Below, piece after piece: positions 35,429 to 44,284 of a stretch of DNA of 64,000 bases. Below the pieces are notes generated by a model. That model was not told where the DNA came from. It saw only the letters and a program-made list of their open reading frames with translations, and ran no database searches. Position 1 is the stretch's first letter. Each line of letters starts with the position of its first letter. The translations under genes and the position numbers were made by a program. The stretch is from Sphingobacterium hotanense (lineage in GTDB: Bacteria; Bacteroidota; Bacteroidia; Sphingobacteriales; Sphingobacteriaceae): NCBI RefSeq assembly GCF_008274825.1, contig NZ_CP030848.1, positions 682,001 through 746,000 on the forward strand. Direction: 5' to 3'.

Positions 35429-36862
35429 TTGGACGCATATGATGCTATCGTTGTAGGTTCTGGGCCGAATGGCTTTGCTGCAGCTATCTTGTTGCAGCAA
35501 CAGGGACTTCAGACTTTACTGATTGAGGGTGCCGATACGGTTGGTGGCGGGATGCGGACGAAGGAAGTCACACTTCCGGGGTTCAAACATGATATCTGCT
35601 CTGCCATTCATCCCATGGCTTTAGCATCTCCATTTCTTTCCACATTGCCTTTAATTGAGCATGGACTCCAATTTGTCTATGCGCCAAATGAAGTAGCACA
35701 TCCATTAGACACAGAGCACGCTGTCATTTTACGCCGCAATCTAGATCAAACGGCTTTAGCCTTAGGCAAGGATAGCATGACGTATAGCGCACTATTTGAG
35801 CCTTTCGTAAATCAATGGGAAGATCTTTCGCGCGCTGTTCTAGGGCCGTTAAGAATTCCACGAAATCCATTGTTGATGGCGAAGTTTGGGTTGAAGGCTT
35901 TGCCTTCCGCGGCAATGATAGCGAAGTCGTTCCAAACCACAGAAGCGAAGGCGTTGTGGGCAGGGCTCTGCGCCCATGGTATTCAACCTTTAGAGAACTT
36001 AACGACAGCTGCCATTGGAATGATGTTAGGTACAGTAGGACATCGCTTCGGATGGCCAATTGCGGTTGGTGGCTCTCAGGCTCTCGCTGATGCTCTAGCA
36101 TCTTATTTTATGGCCATTGGGGGGAAGATTCAAACCGACTATTGGGTCGATGATATCAAACAGTTGCCAAATCACAAAGTCTTGCTATTAGACATGACCC
36201 CAAAGCAGGTCTTAAGTGTCAAAGGTTTAGCGTTAAGAACGGGCTATAGAAATCAGTTGAAAGCCTATAGGCAGGGCTTAGGTGTTTTTAAGATGGATTG
36301 GGCATTATCCGAACCTATCCCTTTTCGTAATCCTGAAGTAATGCAGTCTTCGACTGTCCATTTGGGTGGTACCTATGAAGAAATAGCTCTCGCGGAATAT
36401 CAGACGGCACAGGGAAGAATTCCCGATGCACCTTATGTGTTATTATCTCAACAAAGCTTATTCGATTCGACACGTGCACCCGCAGGGAAACACACCGCAT
36501 GGGCGTACTGCCATGTTCCACATGGATCAACTGTCGATTGTACCGAAATCATAGAAAACCAAATAGAACGATTCGCTCCGGGATTTAAGGATATCATAAT
36601 GGCGAAGCATTCTTTCAATACCCAGCAGATGGAAAGCTACAACCCCAACTATGTGGGTGGAGATATTAATGGTGGGGTTATGGACTTAGCACAACTCTAC
36701 ACCCGGCCAAGCTTCTCCTTAACTCCCTATAGAACTTCAAATGAGAATGTATATATGGCATCCTCTTCAACACCTCCAGGTGGAGGTGTACATGGCATGT
36801 GTGGATTCCACGCAGCAAGAATAGCCCTAGAGGATCATTTTAAAATAAAAATAACCCTATAA
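35429..36862 (+). CDS. Phytoene-desaturase-like NAD(P)/FAD-dependent oxidoreductase
   Basis: The 477-residue flavoprotein opens with YDAIVVGSGPNGFAAAILLQQQGLQTLLIEG, the FAD-binding Rossmann motif (Gly10-x-Gly12-x-x-Gly15), followed by GGGMRTKEVTLPGFKHDICSAIHP. The C-terminal segment SSSTPPGGGVHGMCGFHAARIAL closes the FAD site as in carotenoid desaturase/amine-oxidase-type enzymes. The start codon must be TTG at 35429: no in-frame ATG lies between the upstream stop at 35399 and the Rossmann motif. It overlaps the next gene by one base (TAATG), so an operon is likely. The substrate is unknown; no carotenoid genes are nearby. Confidence 0.88.
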   Translation: MDAYDAIVVGSGPNGFAAAILLQQQGLQTLLIEGADTVGGGMRTKEVTLPGFKHDICSAIHPMALASPFLSTLPLIEHGLQFVYAPNEVAHPLDTEHAVILRRNLDQTALALGKDSMTYSALFEPFVNQWEDLSRAVLGPLRIPRNPLLMAKFGLKALPSAAMIAKSFQTTEAKALWAGLCAHGIQPLENLTTAAIGMMLGTVGHRFGWPIAVGGSQALADALASYFMAIGGKIQTDYWVDDIKQLPNHKVLLLDMTPKQVLSVKGLALRTGYRNQLKAYRQGLGVFKMDWALSEPIPFRNPEVMQSSTVHLGGTYEEIALAEYQTAQGRIPDAPYVLLSQQSLFDSTRAPAGKHTAWAYCHVPHGSTVDCTEIIENQIERFAPGFKDIIMAKHSFNTQQMESYNPNYVGGDINGGVMDLAQLYTRPSFSLTPYRTSNENVYMASSSTPPGGGVHGMCGFHAARIALEDHFKIKITL

Positions 36863-37773
36863 TGACAAAAATTGTGTTAGCCGGAGGAACTGGCAATTTA
36901 GGTAATCTGTTGATCCCATATTTTAGAGAACGTGAAGATGAGATTGTTGTACTTTCGAGAAGAAAGATGGTCAAGCATCATCCGAGGATAGATTTCGTCT
37001 TATGGGATGGTGAAACGCAAGGTGAATGGACGGAAGCCTTGCAAGGTGCTGATGTGATAATCAACCTGAGTGGTGCCTCTATCAACAAGCGCTTTACTGC
37101 CAAAAACAAGAAGCTTCTGTACAATTCTCGATTGCAACCTACTAAAGCATTAGCAACAGCCATACAATCACTGGACAATCCTGCAAAGCTGTGGATCAAT
37201 TTCTCTGGCGTGGCGATATTTAATGGGGCGGAAGATCTGCAAGATGAGCATGGCAACGCTTATGGCGATGATTTTCTGGCAAAGCTATCGATAGATTGGG
37301 AAGCCGCCTGTACGCAAGCCCATACTCCCCAAACAGAAAAGGTAATTCTACGAATGAGCCCCGTACTATCAAAACAGTCGGGTATTATTCGCGAGCTAAC
37401 GCCTTTGGCAAAGCTAGGACTAGCCGGTACCATCGGTTCCGGAAAACAGATGATGCCCTGGATACATGAGGAAGACTTCTGCCGATTAGTCTGTTGGATT
37501 ATTGATCAAGAACAACAGGAACCGATTTACCATGCTTGCAGCCCGCATCCTGAATCGAACAAGAACTTTATGAAGACTCTCCGTCAGGTTGTCGGTCGAT
37601 CGATAGGATTGCCTTTGCCGACGCCACTTGCAAAGGTGGGTGCACTGTTGAAAGGAACAGACCCTACACTGCTTTTAGAAACAGTTCCTGTAACGACAAA
37701 TGTTACGCTAAAAAATGGCTTTAAGTTTAATTTTCCCTATCTTCACGACGCTATAAAACAGTTGATCAAATAA
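36862..37773 (+). CDS. TIGR01777 family NAD-dependent epimerase/dehydratase-like protein
   Basis: The 303-residue extended short-chain dehydrogenase-like protein starts with the Rossmann motif VLAGGTGNLGNLLIPYF. It carries the TIGR01777/YfcH landmarks VIINLSGASINKRFTAKNKKLLYNSR, WINFSGVAIFNG and WEAACTQAHTP, then the DUF1731-type C-terminal end with VGRSIGLPLPTPLAKVGALLKGTDP. E. coli YfcH is the best known relative; the reaction is undefined. It is coupled to the preceding flavoprotein gene by a one-base overlap and followed by yeiH after 15 bp, so the three are probably one transcript. Confidence 0.9.
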   Translation: MTKIVLAGGTGNLGNLLIPYFREREDEIVVLSRRKMVKHHPRIDFVLWDGETQGEWTEALQGADVIINLSGASINKRFTAKNKKLLYNSRLQPTKALATAIQSLDNPAKLWINFSGVAIFNGAEDLQDEHGNAYGDDFLAKLSIDWEAACTQAHTPQTEKVILRMSPVLSKQSGIIRELTPLAKLGLAGTIGSGKQMMPWIHEEDFCRLVCWIIDQEQQEPIYHACSPHPESNKNFMKTLRQVVGRSIGLPLPTPLAKVGALLKGTDPTLLLETVPVTTNVTLKNGFKFNFPYLHDAIKQLIK

Positions 37774-37788
37774 TCAATTTAAACTTTC

Positions 37789-39042
37789 ATGTCTACTAAA
37801 CCATTTGCAATATCGGAAGATTGGGTAGTTGTTATTTTAGGACTTGCCATCATTATCCTGGCCCTTTCCGGTGTTATTATTCCCAAACCTTCATTTAGCT
37901 GGGCCGACTCGACAGCATTGACCAATAAGGTGTTAAGCCTTGATAATCTAAAAATTATAGGCGCCCAATTCGGGTTAGTCTACATCACAGCAATCGTCGG
38001 GGCAGTATTGCTTCGCAAAGATCTCAAAGCACTGCTCATCGTATTCCCTATCGTGATGATCTTGACGGTGATAGCATTGATCATCGCAGGAAATGAGACC
38101 GTTAAGAATTACAATCTAGAAGCTGTTATTTTTTCCTTGGCCATCGGTTTGATCATCAGTAACTGCTTTAAGTTGCCGCAGTGGTTCAAGGACGCACTTA
38201 GCACGGAGCTTTATGTGAAGATCGGTTTAGTACTTCTAGGTACTACGGTAATCTTTGGAGATATCCTAAAGGCAGGATCGTTAGGCCTTATCCAGGCGTT
38301 ATTAGTCGTGGTGTCGGTATGGTACTTTGCCTACTGGGTATGTCGTAAATTGAAAATCGACAAAGAGATGTCGCTTATGTTGTCTAGTGCGGTATCTATC
38401 TGTGGCGTATCTGCCGCTATAGCGACCTCAGGAGCCATTAAAGGCGATACGAAGAAGCTTTCCTATGTCATTTCATTAGTTCTTATTACGGCTATCCCGA
38501 TGATGATCTTCATGCCCTATCTTGCGGAATGGATGAACCTGCCGCAGGAAGTAACGGGAGCATGGTTGGGCGGTAGTATCGACACGACGGGTGCTGTTGT
38601 AGCATCAGGCTCATTAGTGGGCGAAGAAGCGCTGAAGATCAGTACCATTGTTAAGTTTTCTCAGAATGTATTGTTAGGAATAGCGGCATTTTTTATTAGC
38701 ATTTACTGGACCTACTCTAAATCGGTAGACGATGAAACGAAGAAGGATAAACCTACATTGAAACTCATTTGGGACAGGTTTCCAAAGTTTGTAGTAGGCT
38801 TCGTATTCGTGTCTTTGATGTTCTCTTTCATCGTATCGCCGGAGGCTAACAATATGGTCAAGGATAGTCTTAAAAGTATCCAAGGATTGTGGTTTGCACT
38901 CGCATTTACTTCGATTGGTCTGGAAACAAACTTCAAAGATCTTTTCAAACAGGATAACAAAAAGCCTTTGTATGCATTTATCGTAGCGCAGACTTTCAAT
39001 ATCGTCGTTACACTGATGATTGCGATGGCACTATTCGGTTAA
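37789..39042 (+). CDS. YeiH family putative sulfate exporter
   Basis: The 417-residue inner-membrane protein has about 10-11 hydrophobic helices and belongs to the YeiH/UPF0324 family, annotated as putative sulfate exporters. Family features include LVLLGTTVIFGDILKAG, SAVSICGVSAAIATSGAIKGD and WLGGSIDTTGAVVASGSLVGEEAL, the glycine-rich re-entrant-like segments. An extended insert around residues 300-330 (KSVDDETKKDKPTLKL) is cytosolic and charged. The transported compound is not established experimentally for most members. It ends the three-gene operon, and no sulfur-metabolism gene is adjacent to confirm the assignment. Confidence 0.85.
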   Translation: MSTKPFAISEDWVVVILGLAIIILALSGVIIPKPSFSWADSTALTNKVLSLDNLKIIGAQFGLVYITAIVGAVLLRKDLKALLIVFPIVMILTVIALIIAGNETVKNYNLEAVIFSLAIGLIISNCFKLPQWFKDALSTELYVKIGLVLLGTTVIFGDILKAGSLGLIQALLVVVSVWYFAYWVCRKLKIDKEMSLMLSSAVSICGVSAAIATSGAIKGDTKKLSYVISLVLITAIPMMIFMPYLAEWMNLPQEVTGAWLGGSIDTTGAVVASGSLVGEEALKISTIVKFSQNVLLGIAAFFISIYWTYSKSVDDETKKDKPTLKLIWDRFPKFVVGFVFVSLMFSFIVSPEANNMVKDSLKSIQGLWFALAFTSIGLETNFKDLFKQDNKKPLYAFIVAQTFNIVVTLMIAMALFG

Positions 39043-39082
39043 ACAATAGCCATTATAAAAGAGTTTTTCCAAAACAGATAGA

Positions 39083-39114
39083 AGGGAACGGCAATGCGCT
39101 GTTTCCTTTTTTTT
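39083..39114 (+). terminator. Probable terminator after yeiH
   Basis: An imperfect stem around GGGAACGGC and GCGCTGTTTCC is followed by eight T. Pairing is weaker than in other terminators here. Confidence 0.5.
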
Positions 39115-39142
39115 GATGTATTCAGGCAAGCTTCACAAAAAA

Positions 39143-39160
39143 ATACCGAATGTTCGGTAT
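39143..39160. promoter_or_regulatory. Palindrome upstream of the lipocalin-like lipoprotein gene
   Basis: ATACCGAA and TTCGGTAT form a perfect 8-bp inverted repeat with a TG centre, 60 nt before the ATG at 39221. It lacks a T-tract after it and is placed like an operator. No regulator can be assigned. Confidence 0.45.
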
Positions 39161-39220
39161 TGTCAGCATTTTACCGGATAAATAGCTTTGCTTCATTAAT
39201 TAATCCTAAATATTAAGAAT

Positions 39221-39655
39221 ATGAAAGCAATGAAATTCCTCTACATCTTATTCGCGCTATGTATTTTCACCTCATGTGAAAAAGATGAAGACAAAACAGA
39301 AGACTCGCCAATTGTGGGGACTTGGCAAGTGGTGAATTATGAACGTAAGACTGGTGTAAATGGTACTTGGGCTCCAGTAAGCGATTTATCCTGTAGATTG
39401 CAAGAAAAGCAAACTTACAGTGCCGACGGACAGTTTAACCAAACCTCAGGAGCCTGTGCCGGCGCAAACACCGGAATATCCGGTACGTGGAAACTATCAT
39501 CTGACAAATCTACCGTGACCTATACTTATACCAAATACTCTGGAGAGTTTCCTCGGACCGTTGAAAAGCTCAATGCTAGCGATCTAGTTATTTCCTGGGA
39601 CTCGGGCAGTACGACCGGAGCTTATTTCCGCGTGACGTATCGTAAATCGAATTAA
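39221..39655 (+). CDS. Lipocalin-like lipoprotein
   Basis: The 144-residue protein has a lipoprotein signal ending IFTSC (Cys19), an acidic linker (EKDEDKTEDS), and a small beta-barrel domain of the lipocalin_4/5 type. This domain opens with PIVGTWQVVNYERKTG and has a second TISGTWKLSSDKSTVTY-like strand pair, here reading GISGTWKLSSDKS. Such proteins are common outer-membrane or periplasmic lipoproteins in Bacteroidota and are thought to bind hydrophobic ligands. It is 16 bp upstream of a beta-barrel protein gene and is probably co-transcribed with it. Confidence 0.85.
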   Translation: MKAMKFLYILFALCIFTSCEKDEDKTEDSPIVGTWQVVNYERKTGVNGTWAPVSDLSCRLQEKQTYSADGQFNQTSGACAGANTGISGTWKLSSDKSTVTYTYTKYSGEFPRTVEKLNASDLVISWDSGSTTGAYFRVTYRKSN

Positions 39656-39671
39656 CCTAAATTAAGAAGTC

Positions 39672-41363
39672 ATGAAAGGAAATATTTACAGTCTTATTTT
39701 GTTGTTTATTCTTGTCGGCAATAGCTTATACGGACAGGAATATACGACTAAAACGTCAGGCTATTACAACGGCACAGGAAGCAATGGTATTCAGTATGTG
39801 CAATTCGGATTGAACGTCAGAATGTTTAAATACGGGGATATGTTGCTGATCGGCTGGAACCCGGTGGATGTTCAAATCGGTGATGAGTATGTGTATAAGG
39901 GGAAGAAATATTCGGCTAGTCAGTTCCCGGAAATCAAACAGATCAGAGTTAAGAGTATGACGGGGCAATTGACCGCTAGAGATAATACTGGTAGGATAAT
40001 CGACTCCAAAGGTGCTCAGATTAATGTGGGGGGCTATTTAGACAATTCGGGCGCATTAGGGGATAATAACAAGCCGTTTAAAGAAGGAGTGACGACGGAA
40101 TGGTTCGAGAAGAATATTCTAAAGCGATCCGTTCAGAGCCCACAACTCGATGTCGTTATCAACTCGGTCTACATCGATAACTTTGATGCTGCAAATGCTG
40201 CTATCGAAAGATTCTTGAAAGGAGGATCTGACAAGAAGAGAGCCGCAGAAGTTGCCTTGGAAGCTGGTCGTGCCCTCAGTGCGGAAGACGTGGCGCTAGC
40301 AAGTGCCAAGATTGGTTTAGTAGAACAGCTTGATCCCTCGTACAGCAGCCTTGCTAACTTAAAGAACCGTTTGGCATCCTTGATCGAAAACAAAAAACGC
40401 AAGGAAGCAGAGGATAAAAAGAAGGCAGAAGAGGAGGAGCCGAAAGAGGATGAAAATCCTGAAGACGAGAAGGAGGAAGGAGTGAAGAAAGAAGAAGAAA
40501 AGAAGAAAGAGGAAGAAAAGCCGATGAGCGTTAGTGAATACGACGCGCGATTGCGATATAATATTGTAACCAATTACAACCAAATTATTGGAGGTGCATA
40601 TAACTTAGGTGGCTCTCAATTTGGCGCTAGTAAAGAGAAAATGGTGCAGGGCTTGATCTCTAGCAGCGCCGAATATCTGCAACGCAATCCGTATGATCAG
40701 GAAATAAGGAATATCAAGCAGTACTTAGAGAATAATGAAACTACGGCGGCGGTTGTTACCCAAGCGGTGAGTGTCGCTCAGGATTTTGTTGCTGATTTTG
40801 CATTCCAATTGGAATATAACTTTTCACCCAAAAAGGAAGGTGAGACCAGCGCGTTTAGGCAGTATTATGTGACCATGCCGATGAGCAAGGATGCTATCAA
40901 TAACCTTTTCCAATTCACCTCTGCCATCTCGTGGAACTTCCTGCCTAGCCGAAGTTATGAAATGGAATACGTGAAATCGGGCAACGAAGCAGGGGAGTTT
41001 AAGTACAAGGATGACGTCAAGGTAGCCACCGTCGGATTTCGCTTTGCGCTTTACCCTAGACTGTATAAAGGACTGCATGCGAATATCGAGACCGATATAC
41101 ATGGTGGAGTGATCATGAGCCGTTTCGACGAAGAGATCAATCCTAGTGGCTTTACCTATTATTTAGCGGGTAAACTTGGTTTGAGCTACCGTCTTGGAAA
41201 AGGTTTCCAACTGGGTATTGGATACGGTATGGGGTATTTGCCATTATATGCGACTTCTGATACGCAGGTCATCAACGATGTCGAATACCAAATAACCAAA
41301 TTTAAAAATGGTAAAGATGCAACCCTGAAATACATCAGTCCGAGTATCAAGTTTTACTTTTAA
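39672..41363 (+). CDS. Outer-membrane protein with Lys/Glu-rich linker and C-terminal beta-barrel
   Basis: I do not recognise a named family. The 563-residue protein has a signal peptide (cleavage near NSLYGQ, residues 21-22). A beta-rich N-terminal region follows, then a helical segment (about 170-240, ANAAIERFLKGGSDKKRAAE) that looks TPR-like. A very low-complexity Lys/Glu linker lies at about 240-280. The last 190 residues have alternating strands (FAFQLEYNFSP, AISWNFLPS, VATVGFRFALYPRLY, LGLSYRLGKGFQLGIGYGMGY) ending in ISPSIKFYF, a beta-barrel-type terminus with Phe. The linker may span the peptidoglycan layer. It is co-transcribed with the lipocalin-like gene, and a terminator follows. 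Confidence 0.75.
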   Translation: MKGNIYSLILLFILVGNSLYGQEYTTKTSGYYNGTGSNGIQYVQFGLNVRMFKYGDMLLIGWNPVDVQIGDEYVYKGKKYSASQFPEIKQIRVKSMTGQLTARDNTGRIIDSKGAQINVGGYLDNSGALGDNNKPFKEGVTTEWFEKNILKRSVQSPQLDVVINSVYIDNFDAANAAIERFLKGGSDKKRAAEVALEAGRALSAEDVALASAKIGLVEQLDPSYSSLANLKNRLASLIENKKRKEAEDKKKAEEEEPKEDENPEDEKEEGVKKEEEKKKEEEKPMSVSEYDARLRYNIVTNYNQIIGGAYNLGGSQFGASKEKMVQGLISSSAEYLQRNPYDQEIRNIKQYLENNETTAAVVTQAVSVAQDFVADFAFQLEYNFSPKKEGETSAFRQYYVTMPMSKDAINNLFQFTSAISWNFLPSRSYEMEYVKSGNEAGEFKYKDDVKVATVGFRFALYPRLYKGLHANIETDIHGGVIMSRFDEEINPSGFTYYLAGKLGLSYRLGKGFQLGIGYGMGYLPLYATSDTQVINDVEYQITKFKNGKDATLKYISPSIKFYF

Positions 41364-41401
41364 TACTAGCGATAATTTAGTTTAATAGATTAAGTGTAAA
41401 A

Positions 41402-41440
41402 AATGAGGGATTGTGATTAACACAGTCTCTCATTTTTATT
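41402..41440 (+). terminator. Rho-independent terminator after the KE-linker OMP gene
   Basis: AATGAGGGATTGTG (41402-41415) pairs with CACAGTCTCTCATT (41421-41434), allowing two G-U pairs, around a 5-nt loop. A T-rich tail follows. Confidence 0.85.
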
Positions 41441-41535
41441 AGTATAAGTGCCATTTCGGCCCAGATCAGGATATTTTGCAAATAATTTATGGAATTACGT
41501 ATCTTGAATCATCTTATTGATGAAGGTAAACAAGT

Positions 41536-42072
41536 ATGAACGAGAAAGAGCTGCTACATCATTACAGGCAAACAGGCAACTTGGATAGTCTAGGGAAATT
41601 ATATTCTCCCTATATGTCTCTGCTCTATGGTGTTTGCTTTAAATACCTTCAGGATGCAGAGCAGAGTCAAGATGCGGTGATGCAGATATTCGACGAGTTG
41701 ATTGTGAAATTACGCACGCACGAGGTCGATAATTTTAAGAGTTGGTTGTATGTTTATGCGCGCAACTATTGTTTGATGCAATTGCGTAAAGATAAACAGA
41801 TCACCAAGGTAGATATAGAAGATAACCTGTATGAAAGCGAGCAAAAGCTGAGCAGCAAGGATGAGAATCGTTGGGAGGAACAGGATTTTGATAAGTTGGA
41901 AACCTGTATAGCGGGTTTGGCCAGCGAGCAGGCGCAGTGTATTCGACTATTCTATTTAGAACAAAAGTGTTATAAAGATATCGTCGATCTGACGGGGTTT
42001 GAGCTCTCCAAAGTGAAGAGCTATATCCAAAACGGAAGGCGGAATCTGAAAATATGTATGGAGAAGAAGTAA
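41536..42072 (+). CDS. ECF-type RNA polymerase sigma factor
   Basis: The 178-residue sigma-70 family protein has region 2 (about 20-90, LYSPYMSLLYGVCFKYLQDAEQSQDAVMQIFDEL and FKSWLYVYARNYCLMQLRKDK) and region 4 (about 120-175). Region 4 contains LASEQAQCIRLFYLEQKCYKDIVDLTGFELSKVKSYIQNGRRNLK, the -35-binding HTH. No extra domains are present. Its TAA stop overlaps the ATG of the next gene, which encodes a membrane protein suited to be its anti-sigma factor. No susC or susD follows, unlike classic FecIR-type pairs; instead the operon ends at a terminator now split by an insertion sequence. Confidence 0.93.
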   Translation: MNEKELLHHYRQTGNLDSLGKLYSPYMSLLYGVCFKYLQDAEQSQDAVMQIFDELIVKLRTHEVDNFKSWLYVYARNYCLMQLRKDKQITKVDIEDNLYESEQKLSSKDENRWEEQDFDKLETCIAGLASEQAQCIRLFYLEQKCYKDIVDLTGFELSKVKSYIQNGRRNLKICMEKK

Positions 42073-42713
42073 TGGAAAATAATTACCAGTTATCGAGAAT
42101 TCATAATTACGTCATGGGGCTCATGAGTAAGGAGGAGATGTATGAGATGGAGCGTGAGGCATTGAATGATCCTTTTCTACAAGATGCCATCGACGGTTAT
42201 AAAGCGCAAAATGGGGTTGATGTTCATCAGCTGAGTATTTTGCAACAGCGGTTGGCGCAGCGTTTGGAAACAAGAAGTGCCGAACGAGATAAGCGTTTCT
42301 ACGGTTGGCAAAGGCTGACCATAGGTGCTGCAGGTGCCGTATTGTTTTTAGTAGCCTGCTCCTTGATATTCTTTAAGTTTATCATCCAACCGGCAAAGGA
42401 GAAAACCAATGAGGTGGTGCTGATGGAAGAACATCTGCGACTGACTACGAGCCAACTGTCGGATTCGGATGCTGTACCTGTAGGCGGATGGGAAATGTTT
42501 AATGAGGAATTGAATGCAGAATTAAGAGATATCGTTGGAGACGCTGAATTGCAATTGGAGTTTAATCTGATTGATGGTGAAGCGCAGGATATTAAATTTA
42601 TTAAGAATACAAATAATACCATGGCTATATCGGTTGCCAGCTTCCTGCAGGAAAAGGTGAGGTGGATAGGAAAAGTAGGGAAGTTGGATATACGTATAGA
42701 TTCAAAAAAATAG
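42072..42713 (+). CDS. Putative anti-sigma factor with one transmembrane helix
   Basis: The 213-residue protein begins with a cytosolic helical part (NYQLSRIHNYVMGLMSKEEMYEMEREALNDPFLQDAIDGYK), a sequence style shared by Bacteroidota anti-sigma and TonB-like proteins. One transmembrane helix (about 88-107, IGAAGAVLFLVACSLIFFKF) follows, then a periplasmic domain. The domain's GGWEMFNEELNAELRDIV and LEFNLIDGEAQDIKFIK resemble a decayed TonB_C-like fold. The ATG at 42072, overlapping the sigma stop, is preferred to one six codons upstream. No FecR domain or zinc-binding motif is seen. Its TAG stop lies inside a terminator stem. Confidence 0.75.
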   Translation: MENNYQLSRIHNYVMGLMSKEEMYEMEREALNDPFLQDAIDGYKAQNGVDVHQLSILQQRLAQRLETRSAERDKRFYGWQRLTIGAAGAVLFLVACSLIFFKFIIQPAKEKTNEVVLMEEHLRLTTSQLSDSDAVPVGGWEMFNEELNAELRDIVGDAELQLEFNLIDGEAQDIKFIKNTNNTMAISVASFLQEKVRWIGKVGKLDIRIDSKK

Positions 42714-42723
42714 GTGCTCGCGA

Positions 42724-42740
42724 GGAGGGCACTGAAAAAG
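42724..42740 (+). repeat. Left terminal inverted repeat of the IS
   Basis: GGAGGGCACTGAAAAAG is identical to the complement of 44471-44487. The palindromic duplication TCGCGA lengthens the apparent repeat outward. Confidence 0.93.
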
Positions 42741-42761
42741 TCCCCTTAGAAAATAAAGGTT

Positions 42762-42802
42762 AAAAAAGGGAGTCGAAAACTGCAGTTTTCTGCTCCCTTT
42801 TT
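42762..42802 (+). terminator. Hairpin inside the IS, upstream of the transposase
   Basis: AAAAAAGGGAG and CTCCCTTTTT flank an inner perfect palindrome GAAAACTGCAGTTTTC, with 2-nt mismatches between the stems. It ends in five T and lies 21 nt before the transposase ATG. It could stop transcription entering from the sigma operon. Confidence 0.7.
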
Positions 42803-42823
42803 CGTATTTTAAGGTAAGCTTTA

Positions 42824-44284
42824 ATGGACATCAGGATGCTCTCTACCCAACAAAAAATACAGTTCAGTTCCTATTCAGGATTGTACGATATCATCGTACC
42901 AAAAGATAATCTACTTCGAAAAATCAACGATCTTATCGATTTCAGTTTTATCTATGACGAGCTTTTGGCTAAGTATTGCCAGACGAATGGCCGTACAGCG
43001 GAGAGCCCTATCAAGATGTTCAAATACCTTCTGTTAAAAACGATCTACACCGTTTCGGATGTAGATGTCGTTGAACGTTCCAGATATGATATGTCCTTCA
43101 AATATTTTCTTGAAATGGCACCAGAGGAGGATGTGATCAATTCAAGTTCGCTTACCAAATTCCGCAAACTACGATTAAAAGATATGGATCTGTTGAACCT
43201 GTTGATCAATAAGACGGTAATGATTGCTCTTGAAAAAGGCATTATAAAATCAAAGTCTATTATCGTAGACGCGACCCATACCGTTTCCAGATCGAATCCG
43301 CACACAGCATTGGCAGTACTCAGGGAACGCTCCAAACTATTAAGAAAAGCGATATATCAGATTGATGGGGAATACAAGAGGAATCTACCACAAAAGAATG
43401 AATCCAACGACCTGGATCAAGAGCTTGCTTATTGCAGGGAATTACAGAGGGTCCTTGATGAAGATCAATCTATCAGTGAAATACCGGCTGTGAAAGAAAA
43501 GCTGAATCTGTTGAAGGAAACCATTGAAGACACAAAAGAATACTATCTGCTCTCTAAGGATGATGAGGCCAGACTTGGACACAAGTCAGTGGACAGCAGT
43601 TTCTTTGGCTATAAAACACATCTGGCGATGACTGAGGAACGCATCATTACAGCAGCGGTCGTTACTACAGGCGAAAAAGGTGATGGCCCTGAACTACCTA
43701 GGTTATTAGAGATCAGCCAGCAGAATGGAATGCAAGTGGATACAATAATAGGTGATGCCGCGTATTCGGGAAAAGAAAATCTTCAGTTGGCAAAAGAACA
43801 AAACATTGATATCATCGCTAAATTAAATCCATCCATTACCCAAGGCTTTAGGAAAGATAAAGACAAGTTTGACTATAATAAAGATGCGGATATGTTTGTT
43901 TGTCCCGCAGGACATTTGGCCATCCGCAAGGCGCGTCAGGGAAAGAAGGAACAAGGTACAAATCAAACGGAGACCTATTACTTTGATGTGAAGAAATGTA
44001 AGGTCTGTCCTCTTAGGGACGGATGTTACAAGCAAGGGGCCAGAACCAAATCCTATTCAGTCTCCATAAAATCCGAACTCCATAGGGATCAGATGGCTTT
44101 CCAGCAAACCGATTATTATCGAAGCAAGTCTAAGCAAAGGTATAAGATCGAGGCCAAGAACAGTGAGCTCAAGAATGTCCATGGCTATGGCAGAGCTGAT
44201 GCTTATGGAATCCATAATATGGAAATGCAGGGCGCAATGGCCATCTTCACCGTAAACCTGAAAAGAATCCTGAAATTGATATAA
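42824..44284 (+). CDS. IS1182 family DDE transposase
   Basis: The 486-residue transposase has the DUF772-type N-terminal domain (about 15-95, LIDFSFIYDELLAKYCQTNGR and PIKMFKYLLLKTIY) and a DDE catalytic core. Candidate acidic residues lie in IIVDATHTVSR, in TIIGDAAYSGKEN and in IEAKNSELKNVHGYGRA. A cysteine cluster CKVCPLRDGCYKQ and an upstream VCPAGH form the zinc-ribbon-like insert usual for IS1182. No frameshift or stop interrupts it, so the element may be active. It is transcribed in the same direction as the sigma/anti-sigma pair. Confidence 0.95.
   Translation: MDIRMLSTQQKIQFSSYSGLYDIIVPKDNLLRKINDLIDFSFIYDELLAKYCQTNGRTAESPIKMFKYLLLKTIYTVSDVDVVERSRYDMSFKYFLEMAPEEDVINSSSLTKFRKLRLKDMDLLNLLINKTVMIALEKGIIKSKSIIVDATHTVSRSNPHTALAVLRERSKLLRKAIYQIDGEYKRNLPQKNESNDLDQELAYCRELQRVLDEDQSISEIPAVKEKLNLLKETIEDTKEYYLLSKDDEARLGHKSVDSSFFGYKTHLAMTEERIITAAVVTTGEKGDGPELPRLLEISQQNGMQVDTIIGDAAYSGKENLQLAKEQNIDIIAKLNPSITQGFRKDKDKFDYNKDADMFVCPAGHLAIRKARQGKKEQGTNQTETYYFDVKKCKVCPLRDGCYKQGARTKSYSVSIKSELHRDQMAFQQTDYYRSKSKQRYKIEAKNSELKNVHGYGRADAYGIHNMEMQGAMAIFTVNLKRILKLI

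Noticed and set aside
40169..40583. Serine/phenylalanine-rich frames on the minus strand at 40.2-40.6 kb
   Set aside because: They are antisense reflections of the Lys/Glu-rich linker of the outer-membrane protein.
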